DNA from: Clostridia bacterium
GTDB lineage: Bacteria > Bacillota > Clostridia > Oscillospirales > Acutalibacteraceae
Assembly: GCA_017516745.1 (NCBI GenBank)
Contig: JAFXBF010000019.1
Location: 1-39,934 of the forward strand
Direction: 5' to 3'
DNA length: 39,934 bases
The notes under the pieces were generated by a model. The model searched no databases. It worked only from the letters and a program-made list of their open reading frames with translations, and had not been told where the DNA came from. Below, one piece after another: positions 25,268 through 32,145 of the stretch (position 1 is the first letter of the stretch; every line of letters begins with the position of its first letter). Made by a program: the position numbers and the translations under genes.

Positions 25268-26665
25268 TTACAGCGTAGTTAAATCTTTTTCCCTTTCCGC
25301 CATTGCGGTTGTCTGACCTTCGGCTGTGCCGTGTGTGCTTTCCTTAAGGAAAAGGATTTTAACGGTTGCAAAAATCAGCTTGAGGTCCTGTGCAAGGGAC
25401 ATACGGTTGATATACATAAGGTCCATCTGCAGCTTGTCACGGGGCTCTGTGTTATACCTGCCGTAAACCTGTGCAAAGCCCGTAAGACCTGCCTTAACCT
25501 GAAGCCTGAGGTTGAATTCGGGGAGCACCTGCTCGTACTGCTCGGCAATTTCGGGGCGCTCGGGTCTCGGGCCGACAACGGTCATATCGCCTTTGAGGAT
25601 GTTGAAAAGCTGAGGAAGCTCGTCCAGACGGCAGGCTCTTATAACCTTGCCGACGGGAGTTATACGGTCGTCATTATCCGTTGCAAGACGGGCTACACCG
25701 TCGTTTTCCGCATCGACACGCATACTGCGGAATTTGAGTATTTCAAACTCCTTGCCGCCTCGGGTCAGACGGGTCTGCCGATAAAGCACGGGCCCCCTGT
25801 CGTAAAGCGCTATTGCAAGTGCGGTGATGAGCATTACGGGACTCAACAGAATTATGCCGATAAGCGAGCAGATTATATCGAGGGCACGCTTTATGACGGC
25901 ATACTCAATTTTGAGCGTTGCTCTTGAAACCGAGAAAACGGGCACGCTGAACATATCCATATGCTTTGCGCCCATCATAATTATATCGCCCGTACACGGC
26001 AGAGCGTAGCACTGCTTGCCGCTTTCGAGGCAGTACTGGAGAATTGCATTGCGAAGCTCGGAGGAAAGCCCTGCAACGAGAACAACCTCACTGCCTGCAA
26101 GCTTGGGGAAAATATCCTCAAAGCTGTCATCCCCCACCTCGTAAACACCGCTTACTGAAAAGTTCTTCTTTCTTTCGGCAATGTCACGAAGCCTTATCAG
26201 CTCAGCCTGTCCCGTATAGAAAACCGTGGCTTTACGGGGCTTGTTCAGCCTGAAATAGAGCTTGTTGATAAGCACGGTGCACGCAATATTGCAAAGAAAC
26301 TGCACCGCCAGCAGAATAATGAGCGGAAGGGGCGTGAACACCGTTGAATTGGCAATTACGAACACGACATAGAACGCAACACCCGCAATCAGCACGGACA
26401 GCGACTGGGAATAAACCAGCATTGTAACCCTGCTCATACCGAAGCTGTAAGCACGGTATGTTCGAAGCGAGAAGCACAGCACAACCGCATACAGCACCAC
26501 AAACATCGCAAAACGTCTTGAGCCGACATCGTAGTTATTGTGCTCGGTGTTATAGTAGTACAGACACACGGCCTGCAAAAATACATTCAGCAGAATGTGG
26601 GCGAATTTGCTGATTCGGATAAGCGAGCTTTTTGCGTATTCGCTGAACTCTTCTTTTTCTCGCAT
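25268..26665 (-). CDS. Polyprenyl-phosphate sugar-1-phosphate transferase (WcaJ/CpsE type)
   Basis: 465 residues. Four N-terminal membrane helices, a nucleotide-binding-like middle (KATVFYTGQAELIRLRDIA), one more helix, and the bacterial sugar transferase catalytic domain: VIKRALDIICSLIGIILLSP, RLTRGGKEFEILKFRSM, and CRLDELPQLFNILKGDMTVVGPRPERPE. It starts an exopolysaccharide or glycan by moving a sugar phosphate onto undecaprenyl phosphate. ATG 26665 is preferred to ATG 26680 since GGAGG is 8 bases ahead of the former. It complements the nearby ugd, GT2, GT87 and UbiA-type genes. Confidence 0.92.
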   Translation of the reverse strand: MREKEEFSEYAKSSLIRISKFAHILLNVFLQAVCLYYYNTEHNNYDVGSRRFAMFVVLYAVVLCFSLRTYRAYSFGMSRVTMLVYSQSLSVLIAGVAFYVVFVIANSTVFTPLPLIILLAVQFLCNIACTVLINKLYFRLNKPRKATVFYTGQAELIRLRDIAERKKNFSVSGVYEVGDDSFEDIFPKLAGSEVVLVAGLSSELRNAILQYCLESGKQCYALPCTGDIIMMGAKHMDMFSVPVFSVSRATLKIEYAVIKRALDIICSLIGIILLSPVMLITALAIALYDRGPVLYRQTRLTRGGKEFEILKFRSMRVDAENDGVARLATDNDDRITPVGKVIRACRLDELPQLFNILKGDMTVVGPRPERPEIAEQYEQVLPEFNLRLQVKAGLTGFAQVYGRYNTEPRDKLQMDLMYINRMSLAQDLKLIFATVKILFLKESTHGTAEGQTTAMAEREKDLTTL

Positions 26666-26701
26666 CAACATAACCTCCATTCTGAAAATAAAATAAATGA
26701 A

Positions 26702-26730
26702 TTTATATAAAAATAGTTACCTATTGTCGA
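26702..26730 (-). promoter_or_regulatory. Promoter of the sugar-transferase gene
   Basis: On the minus strand TCGACA (26725-26730) and TATAAA (26702-26707) are 17 bases apart, 37 bases ahead of the start codon. Confidence 0.6.
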
Positions 26731-26852
26731 TTTTAACACTTTATATTTAAAAATACAACTGTTTTAAAAAAATAAATAAGTATATATATTTGGTAAAGGT
26801 AAACAGCGAGTAACAAACAAAGCAAAAACGACCGTGCAGCCGTTTCGCAACA

Positions 26853-27050
26853 CGGTGTCGGAATTTGTAACTATTTTGTAACTATTTGTAACCATTTTGT
26901 AACTTCTTTTTTGGCAAAATATGTGTTATAATGAATTTGCAACCAAACGAAAAGGCGGAGATTCCGATGGTTTGAATAAAAAATACAATATTTGATGCAT
27001 GAAAAAGCAATCAATCGGGAGACCAATCACAGAACCCTCCCCTGATTGGT
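26853..27050 (+). repeat. Promoter/leader repeat block R1
   Basis: First of three near-identical ~200-base blocks. Order: CGGTGTCGG, four GTAAC boxes spaced 11, 10 and 11 bases, an extended -10 TGTTATAAT (TATAAT 26927-26932), an RBS-like GGCGGAG, the tiny frame ATGGTTTGA, then MKKQSIGRPITEPSPDW and stop running into a palindrome (27022-27050, arms ACCAATCA/TGATTGGT). Blocks R2 and R3 repeat this order. Confidence 0.85.
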
Positions 27051-27290
27051 AATATTATTACAGGAGGAGAAGAAAATGTTGGAAGTAATACAGGAAATAT
27101 TGATGGGATTATATCTACCAATAGCTTACTTTCTAGGACCAGTGTTGGCAGCAATAGTCGGCTGGCCGATAGTTCTTTACGATATTCTGGAAATGTACTT
27201 GAGACATCATTAACCAACGAAACACTCTCACAAGAAGCTGATGATAACACTCATAGACAACTTATTGTTGTTGCGATACGTGGCTCTGTA
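27051..27290 (+). pseudogene. Class 3 lipase-like fragment 1
   Basis: An open frame begins right after the palindrome and ends in a second one. It holds an Asn/Ser/Thr-rich stretch followed by RQLIVVAIRGSV, which matches the strand and oxyanion region (vvvA.RGT) ahead of the catalytic domain of class 3 lipases. No start codon, catalytic GHSLGG or C-terminus is present, so it cannot make a lipase. Confidence 0.5.
27076..27213 (+). CDS. Putative small hydrophobic protein A (45 aa)
   Basis: Lies in a different frame inside lipase-like fragment 1. ACAGGAGGAGAAGAAA is an excellent ribosome binding site directly ahead of ATG 27076. The product, starting MLEVIQEILMGLYLPIAYF, is a single strongly hydrophobic helix with a charged tail (YLRHH). 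Similar ORFs occur at the same place in the other fragments. It may be a genuine membrane peptide or a chance product of the Asn/Ser-rich frame. Confidence 0.4.
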   Translation: MLEVIQEILMGLYLPIAYFLGPVLAAIVGWPIVLYDILEMYLRHH

Positions 27291-27363
27291 CCAATCAGTA
27301 CCAATCAGGGGACGGTTCTCTGATTGGCTATGTTTACCAATCAGGGTACGGTTCTCTGATTGG

Positions 27364-27644
27364 TATTACAACTACGATCACGATGAAAGTGTTGCACACG
27401 TTGTGGCACATAAAAACATTATGTTTTCATCACATGAAAGCGAACAAGAAAATACAGAAGGAGACAACATTGATGGACTTTCTTACAATGATACACGAAC
27501 TTATGCAAGCAATTCAAATATTGTTAGGTTATCCGATTATGTATATAATAGCAGCAATATCGTCACCGATATATGTACCGATAGCTCTGATCAAGGATTA
27601 TTTTCATCTGTAACTTCGACAGTTCCAAGCTTAGGAGAAACGTA
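27364..27644 (+). pseudogene. Class 3 lipase-like fragment 2
   Basis: Frame differs from fragment 1, from which it is separated by two palindromes. It carries DESVAHVVAHKNIMF, matching the segment that precedes the RGT motif in clostridial lipases, then an Asn/Ser-rich stretch, and runs into the palindrome at 27645 without the RGS motif. Confidence 0.5.
27473..27613 (+). CDS. Putative small hydrophobic protein B (46 aa)
   Basis: Nested out of frame in fragment 2. AGAAGGAGA lies 9-10 bases ahead of ATG 27473. The product includes LLGYPIMYIIAAISSPIYVP, a clear membrane helix, and ends IKDYFHL. It resembles product A in length and in the P-I-x-Y pattern. Confidence 0.4.
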   Translation: MDFLTMIHELMQAIQILLGYPIMYIIAAISSPIYVPIALIKDYFHL

Positions 27645-27674
27645 CCAATCAGGGGACGGTTCTCTGATTGACTA

Positions 27675-27871
27675 CGGTGTCGGAATTTGTAACTATTTTG
27701 TAACTATTTGTAACCATTTTGTAACTTCTTTTTTGGGAAAATATGTGTTACAATGTGTTTGTTAAGAAATAAAAGGCGGCGATTCCAATGGTTTGAATGG
27801 ATTTACACAGTATTTAATATGTAATAACTAATCAATCAGGAGACCAATCATAGAACCGTCCCCTGATTGGT
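27675..27871 (+). repeat. Promoter/leader repeat block R2
   Basis: Second copy of the block: same CGGTGTCGG, same four phased GTAAC boxes, but the -10 is TACAAT and the sequence after it has diverged; ATGGTTTGA is kept behind GGCGGCG. Ends in the palindrome 27843-27871. Confidence 0.85.
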
Positions 27872-27929
27872 GCGATAGGTTATCGTAATGTCATCGTTGA
27901 AAATAATATTGAAACAGAGGTAGATAATA

Positions 27930-28052
27930 ATGATACTAGTATTACTAATGATGTTCTTGTCTGGAATTCTGGCCGCAATACTTCAACCATTTCCTCAGTT
28001 GAAGTCAGCATTGGAGATGCTGTTTATCAAACTGATGGATCTGGATCTTTAA
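27930..28052 (+). CDS. Putative small hydrophobic protein C (40 aa)
   Basis: Nested in fragment 3, first module. AGAGGTAG stands ahead of ATG 27930. The product is hydrophobic with the stretch FPQLKSALEMLFI, which parallels FPALKQVLEFI in product D. Several differences between the two copies keep the amino acid in this frame (AAA/AAG, CTG/TTG, ATA/ATC). Confidence 0.4.
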   Translation: MILVLLMMFLSGILAAILQPFPQLKSALEMLFIKLMDLDL

Positions 28053-28178
28053 GCTCAAGTGAAACGTCAGTTCAATCAAGCGATAGTAGACCATTGGTGG
28101 TAGTTGGTGTAGCAGCTCATACAATAGGACACAGAGAAATAACTATAATAGACAATTCTTCGACAGGAGACAATAATA

Positions 28179-28307
28179 ATGATAACAATAGCTATGATGC
28201 ATCTATTTATGATACCGTTAGCGTATCTAGTGGAAATCTTTCCAGCGTTGAAACAGGTACTGGAGTTTATAGCTCAAATAATAGTGGAGCTGAATCCGAT
28301 AATATAA
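28179..28307 (+). CDS. Putative small hydrophobic protein D (42 aa)
   Basis: Nested in fragment 3, second module. ACAGGAGA lies ahead of ATG 28179. Product begins MITIAMMHLFMIPLAYLVEI and contains FPALKQVLEFI; it is hydrophobic throughout and ends ELNPII. Confidence 0.4.
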   Translation: MITIAMMHLFMIPLAYLVEIFPALKQVLEFIAQIIVELNPII

Positions 28308-28443
28308 GACAACTTATAGTTGTTTCTGTAAGGGGCTCTGTTTCGTTGATGGCTTGGGCGATTGATCTTACTAACCAAATCAACTTAGAATATCTCAACT
28401 TTGAAACCGGATACCAATCAGGGGACGGTTCTCTGATTGACTA

Positions 28444-28641
28444 CGGTGTCGGAATTTGTAACTATTTTGTAACTATTTGTAACCATTTTGTAACTTCTTT
28501 TTTAGCAAAATATGTGTTATAATGAATTTACAACCAAACGAAAAGGTGGAGATTCCAATGGTTTGAATAAAAAATACAATATCTGATGCATGAAAAAGCA
28601 ATCAATCGGGAGACCAATCGCAGAACCGTCCCCTGATTGGT
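28444..28641 (+). repeat. Promoter/leader repeat block R3
   Basis: Third copy, closest to R1: four GTAAC boxes, TGTTATAAT, GGTGGAG, ATGGTTTGA, then the same short MKKQSIGRPIAEPSPDW frame ending in the palindrome 28613-28641. The high identity of R1 and R3 points to recent duplication or recombination. Confidence 0.85.
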
Positions 28642-28651
28642 AGTCCCCTGA

Positions 28652-28972
28652 TTGGTACATACATCTGCGGACTGTGGAGCACATACAATAGCATACCGTG
28701 ATATCGAGTTTTCGATTTCAGAAAATACTAATATTACCAATGAAGGAGCAAATGAAAATGATAGTATTTCAATATATAGAACTGATGTTTCAGGAACTTT
28801 ACATGCTGGCTTATATAATATTGGCAGCGATACGGGGAGCTCTCAATTAACAAATTCAAAACAATTGGTTGTTGTAGCTATTCGTGGCTCAGTAACCGAT
28901 GATGATTGGGATAACAATTTCAAAACTCAATTTGTACCTTGGGATAATACCAATCAGGGGACGGTTCTCTGA
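28652..28972 (+). pseudogene. Class 3 lipase-like fragment 4
   Basis: Best-preserved piece: CGAHTIAYRDIEF, Asn/Ser-rich stretch, then KQLVVVAIRGSVTDDDWDNN, the full RGT..DW motif of class 3 lipases, before it is cut by the palindrome at 28950. The catalytic serine region is absent. Confidence 0.55.
28752..28850 (+). CDS. Putative small hydrophobic protein E (32 aa)
   Basis: Nested in fragment 4. GAAGGAG is 4 bases ahead of ATG 28752 and 10 ahead of the in-frame ATG 28758, the better spaced start. The product contains ELYMLAYIILAAIRGALN. Confidence 0.35.
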   Translation: MKMIVFQYIELMFQELYMLAYIILAAIRGALN

Positions 28973-28987
28973 TTGACTAAACACTAT

Positions 28988-29021
28988 AAGGGAGTTGTCT
29001 CAGCAATGAGGCAACTCCCTT
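28988..29021. terminator. Hairpin at the end of the repeat array
   Basis: AAGGGAGTTGTCTC (28988-29001) and GAGGCAACTCCCTT (29008-29021) form a 14-bp stem with one G-U pair. No good T-run follows on either strand, so it may be an attenuating or bidirectional structure. Confidence 0.55.
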
Positions 29022-29036
29022 GATTTGGTAAAGTAT

Positions 29037-30875
29037 TCAGTTCATCTTGATTGCCGCAAGCTCTTCGGCAGAGCCGATATCAGCGGCGGCGACCACGCTT
29101 TCGATATCAACGGGAATTTCACCGTCCAGCTTGCCTGACTCGGTAAAGGTGAGTCCGCCCTTGTATTCTGCCGGTATATAGCCCTCCTGTGCAAGTTCAG
29201 CACGCTGAACAAGCACCTTCATAACATAATCGTGCTGTCTGTTGTTGTAATTCCAGAAGCCAAACGGAATCATCATCAGAATATGACCCACAAGGTCTAT
29301 GGCAAGCGGAATTGCAAGCAGTTTGAATCTTGCGGCATCAATAAAGAAAACGTCCCAGTTCGAGTTAAAGCCGCTGCTCAAAAGCATAATCGGAATAACA
29401 AGGCCTACTATGGTTGTAACAGGTGCGATAAACCAACTGAAAACGCCGCCGAAGTTTTCCAGTCTTTCGCCGGAGAGATACATCTGGTAGTCGCCCATAC
29501 GTCTGCTCATATCGCTTTCCGCCATCTTGACGATTTCTTCAAGGAAGCCTCGAATCCACAGTATGATATAAAGCGTAATTGCGCAGAACGATACATTTTC
29601 GCCGGCTATTGCAAGCACTCCGATAATCATTGCGATTGATACCGTAAAGAGTGCCTGCTTGAAAAGCTTAAGCGTTCTGTAGGAAAATTTCTTCATAATA
29701 TACGGTGCTATAAAATTGGGAATTGTTCCACGGAAGGTAAACAGCAAAGTCAGCAGGCTGTATTCAAGACCGCTGAGTCTCATTGAATACAGGTAAATAA
29801 CCGCCATAATATCAATCATACCGTTACCCAGTGCATCAATAAGAGTAGCCGTGGTGTTAATCCAGTTATACTTGTTGCGCATAACCTCAAATATGCCGTA
29901 CCAGAAGGAAACATCCTGTTTCTTTTCAAGCGGAGGCTGAGGAATACGCTCCTGCACCTTGCCTGCAAAAACAAGTGTCAGCGCAGCAATCGGGATAAAG
30001 AAGCCGGGAAGAACGTAGCGGTAGAAATTGATATCGCTGAATTCGCCGAGAAGCGGAATTACCATAGCAACAATGGAGTTGAGAAGGTGAGCAATTTTGA
30101 CGGGGTATGTTCTGATTTTAATACGCTCCTGAACATTGGGGCTGCAAAGGAAGGCGCAGGTTTCCATTTTGTCGTCAAAGGAGTACAGGTTGAACAGGGA
30201 GAAAAGAAGATAAGCAATCCAAAAACGCTCGTCAACGTCCTGAATATTGTAAACGGGCAGCCAGCCGATAAGGATAATTGCTATAGATTTCTGGAAGAAG
30301 TTGCTGTAAAGAATATACTTGTATCTGCCGTATTTGGGAACAAGCTTCTTGCGCCAGAAAATATCTCTCAGACCGCCCAGGCCGCCGAAAAGAATCTGGA
30401 TGCCGAAAATCTTGAACACACTTCGTGCCGAAATACCTGCAAAGCTGTCAAGCATTGAAACCAGTGCACCGTCCGCTGGCAGCAGCTTTGAAGCATCGAA
30501 AACAAGCAGGAGCAAGCCGATTAAAAACGACCCCATATAGAACGTGTTAACGGAGCGTGCCGTTTTCTTCGGCATAAAGCCGAGGTTGTCTGAAACAATC
30601 CAGCCGACAATATTCCAGATATAGCCGAGAGGAAGTCCGATAAGACCTACAACCGAGAAGGCAAGATAAGGCAGGTTGTAGTGGTACATTATCAGGTAGC
30701 ACGAAGCACCGAAGCCGATATAGCCAAGCGGTGAACGTGCGGCATAGTTGAACATTATGCCGAGGAAAATGTGCAGGTATTCTTTATAGGGAACGAAATT
30801 GCCCTTTGAACGGTCGGGCTCATGCCAATGGTCCTTTATGTCCTGAAAAAAGGCTTTTGTTTTTTCGTTTGCCAT
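29037..30875 (-). CDS. MFS-type (GPH-like) transporter, 612 aa
   Basis: About a dozen membrane helices. The N-terminal loop (HWHEPDRSKGNFVPYKEYLHI) and segments such as GLPLGYIWNIVGWIVSDN and RGFLEEIVKMAESDMSRRMGDYQMYLSGERLENFGG resemble glycoside/cation-symporter-like members of the major facilitator superfamily found with LRR proteins in gut Clostridia. Longer than usual because of extended cytosolic loops and a ~60-residue acidic C-terminal tail. Substrate unknown; a sugar is plausible given the divergent GH98 gene. RBS AAGGAGG overlaps the end of the upstream LRR gene, whose stop is 1 base before this start. Confidence 0.75.
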   Translation of the reverse strand: MANEKTKAFFQDIKDHWHEPDRSKGNFVPYKEYLHIFLGIMFNYAARSPLGYIGFGASCYLIMYHYNLPYLAFSVVGLIGLPLGYIWNIVGWIVSDNLGFMPKKTARSVNTFYMGSFLIGLLLLVFDASKLLPADGALVSMLDSFAGISARSVFKIFGIQILFGGLGGLRDIFWRKKLVPKYGRYKYILYSNFFQKSIAIILIGWLPVYNIQDVDERFWIAYLLFSLFNLYSFDDKMETCAFLCSPNVQERIKIRTYPVKIAHLLNSIVAMVIPLLGEFSDINFYRYVLPGFFIPIAALTLVFAGKVQERIPQPPLEKKQDVSFWYGIFEVMRNKYNWINTTATLIDALGNGMIDIMAVIYLYSMRLSGLEYSLLTLLFTFRGTIPNFIAPYIMKKFSYRTLKLFKQALFTVSIAMIIGVLAIAGENVSFCAITLYIILWIRGFLEEIVKMAESDMSRRMGDYQMYLSGERLENFGGVFSWFIAPVTTIVGLVIPIMLLSSGFNSNWDVFFIDAARFKLLAIPLAIDLVGHILMMIPFGFWNYNNRQHDYVMKVLVQRAELAQEGYIPAEYKGGLTFTESGKLDGEIPVDIESVVAAADIGSAEELAAIKMN

Positions 30876-30876
30876 A

Positions 30877-31950
30877 TCAACCTACCTCCTTTTCCTGATT
30901 ATAGAGTACAGGCACAGCTTTCATAATGACATTCCTCTTTTTTGGAATCCAGGCATCGCCGAAATCGACAAGCTCGTCAGCCTCTTCCTCGGAAAGCTCC
31001 ATATGAATCTGCTCTGCGCCGCAATTATAGAAGGCGTGGTGACCGATTTCGGTTACGCCGGCAGGAATATAGATGTATTTTACTTCGCCGCAGAAGCTCA
31101 GCGCATCCGAGCCTATCTTCTGCAGGGTTGACGGGAAATCTACCGTTTCCATCTGTGAGCAGCGGAAAAGCGCCATTTCCTCAAGCTCAACTATGCCCTC
31201 GTGAAGAACAACCTTCCTTAACTTTTCGTTATAAGCAAAGGCAAGATGCCCCACCACCTTAACGGTGTCGGGCAAATCAACGGTATATCGGTATTCCTCG
31301 TAAGCGGCGTCAATTTCTTCTGCGTTGTCCTCACAGAATTTAAGGAAAGCCTCAACCTGCTCGGGTGACTGCGGAACTGCCGCACCGACAGCCTCTGCCG
31401 CCAGCACGTAAGCCCTCTTTGCAGGCGAGAAAACCGCCTTAACAGGCTGACCGTTTTCAAGCTCGTAAAGCACGCCGTCAACAACTCTGTAATGCTCGTT
31501 GCCTTCTTCCACAAAAACACCGTAAAGATTGTTTACGGTAAAGAAGGACGTGCTTTCAATTTTCTCAACAGTCTTTGATATGTATATAAAATTCAGGTAC
31601 TCGTTACAGTTTATTGCATATTCCCTGACCTGCGTTACGGGCTTTGATGTGTCGGGCTGATTGCCGTCCTTGTCACGCAGATAATCTATATACAGCACCC
31701 TGTCTGTTTCTCTGCCGGAAAACTGTGAGAGCATAATACCGTTTTCCGTTTCCTTGAAAGCGTATCTGTCACGCTCAAGCGAGTAAAAGCTGAAATAAAT
31801 TGAAGCCAGCACCGAGGCAACAATAACAATTACAAAAACCGCCCTTTTCCATTTGCTCTTATAGCGGTTTTCGGATGCATTGCGCATTTTTTCGTCAAAC
31901 ATAGGGTCATACAACAGTACCCTTTGAGTATAATCACGCTTTTCGCCCAT
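30877..31950 (-). CDS. Membrane-anchored leucine-rich-repeat (LRR_5/BspA-like) protein
   Basis: 357 residues. Charged cytosolic N-terminus, one membrane helix at about residues 36-56 (AVFVIVIVASVLASIYFSF), then an outer domain. Residues ~235-320 contain BspA-type repeats: VVGHLAFAYNEKLRKVVLHEGIVELEEMALFRC, LQKIGSDALSFCGEVKYIYIPAGV, TEIGHHAFYNCG. Such repeats bind proteins or glycans. Starts at ATG 31950 with GAGGGGAT ahead. It is tightly coupled to the transporter, suggesting a joint role in sensing or uptake. Confidence 0.82.
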   Translation of the reverse strand: MGEKRDYTQRVLLYDPMFDEKMRNASENRYKSKWKRAVFVIVIVASVLASIYFSFYSLERDRYAFKETENGIMLSQFSGRETDRVLYIDYLRDKDGNQPDTSKPVTQVREYAINCNEYLNFIYISKTVEKIESTSFFTVNNLYGVFVEEGNEHYRVVDGVLYELENGQPVKAVFSPAKRAYVLAAEAVGAAVPQSPEQVEAFLKFCEDNAEEIDAAYEEYRYTVDLPDTVKVVGHLAFAYNEKLRKVVLHEGIVELEEMALFRCSQMETVDFPSTLQKIGSDALSFCGEVKYIYIPAGVTEIGHHAFYNCGAEQIHMELSEEEADELVDFGDAWIPKKRNVIMKAVPVLYNQEKEVG

Positions 31951-31986
31951 ACTTATCCCCTCTCGTATTTATTGCATTATATATCC

Positions 31987-32015
31987 ATAATATACATTTT
32001 TTATCCACTTGTCTA
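31987..32015 (-). promoter_or_regulatory. Promoter of the LRR/transporter operon
   Basis: Minus strand: TAGACA (32010-32015), 17-base spacer, TATTAT (31987-31992), 37 bases ahead of the LRR start. Confidence 0.6.
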
Positions 32016-32084
32016 TAGTTTTTTGTGTAATTTACCGTTTGTTTATATATTAATACCAATGTCCTTATTTACTGCTTAATATGT

Positions 32085-32113
32085 TTGACATATCCGGCGT
32101 TAGGATGTATGAT
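32085..32113 (+). promoter_or_regulatory. Promoter of the GH98 gene
   Basis: TTGACA (32085-32090), 17-base spacer, TATGAT (32108-32113), 33 bases ahead of ATG 32146; divergent from the LRR promoter. Confidence 0.75.
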
Positions 32114-32145
32114 ATAAACCACTATCGAAAACGGAGCTGAAAGAA

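Larger units (their letters stand above)
27872..28522 (+). pseudogene. Class 3 lipase-like fragment 3 (two modules)
   Basis: One open frame of about 216 codons holds two repeats of the same module: AIGYRNVIVENN...RPLVVVGV, then AAHTIGHREITI...RQLIVVSVRGSV followed by AWAIDLTNQ. It then reads through the palindrome (YQSGDGSLIDYG) into the next promoter block. No start codon near the beginning and no catalytic region. Confidence 0.5.
27022..28976. repeat. Family of eight REP-like palindromes, core GGGGACGGTTCTC
   Basis: Arms ACCAATCA and TGATTGGT (or TGATTGA) flank a 13-base core. Copies at 27301-27327, 27337-27363, 27645-27671, 28414-28440 and 28950-28976 read with the core GGGGACGGTTCTC (27337 has GGGTACGG). 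Copies at 27022-27050, 27843-27871 and 28613-28641 are in the opposite orientation (AGAACCGTCCCC). A partial copy lies at 28642-28656. As far as I recall, palindromes with a GAACCGTCCCC core recur in Clostridia genomes; no transposase is seen here. Confidence 0.85.

Noticed and set aside
26853-28980. CRISPR array
   Set aside because: Repeat units are hundreds of bases apart, palindromes are in both orientations, and no cas genes are near.
26853-28980. Retron or diversity-generating retroelement
   Set aside because: Template-like repeats are present, but no reverse transcriptase gene is in the window.
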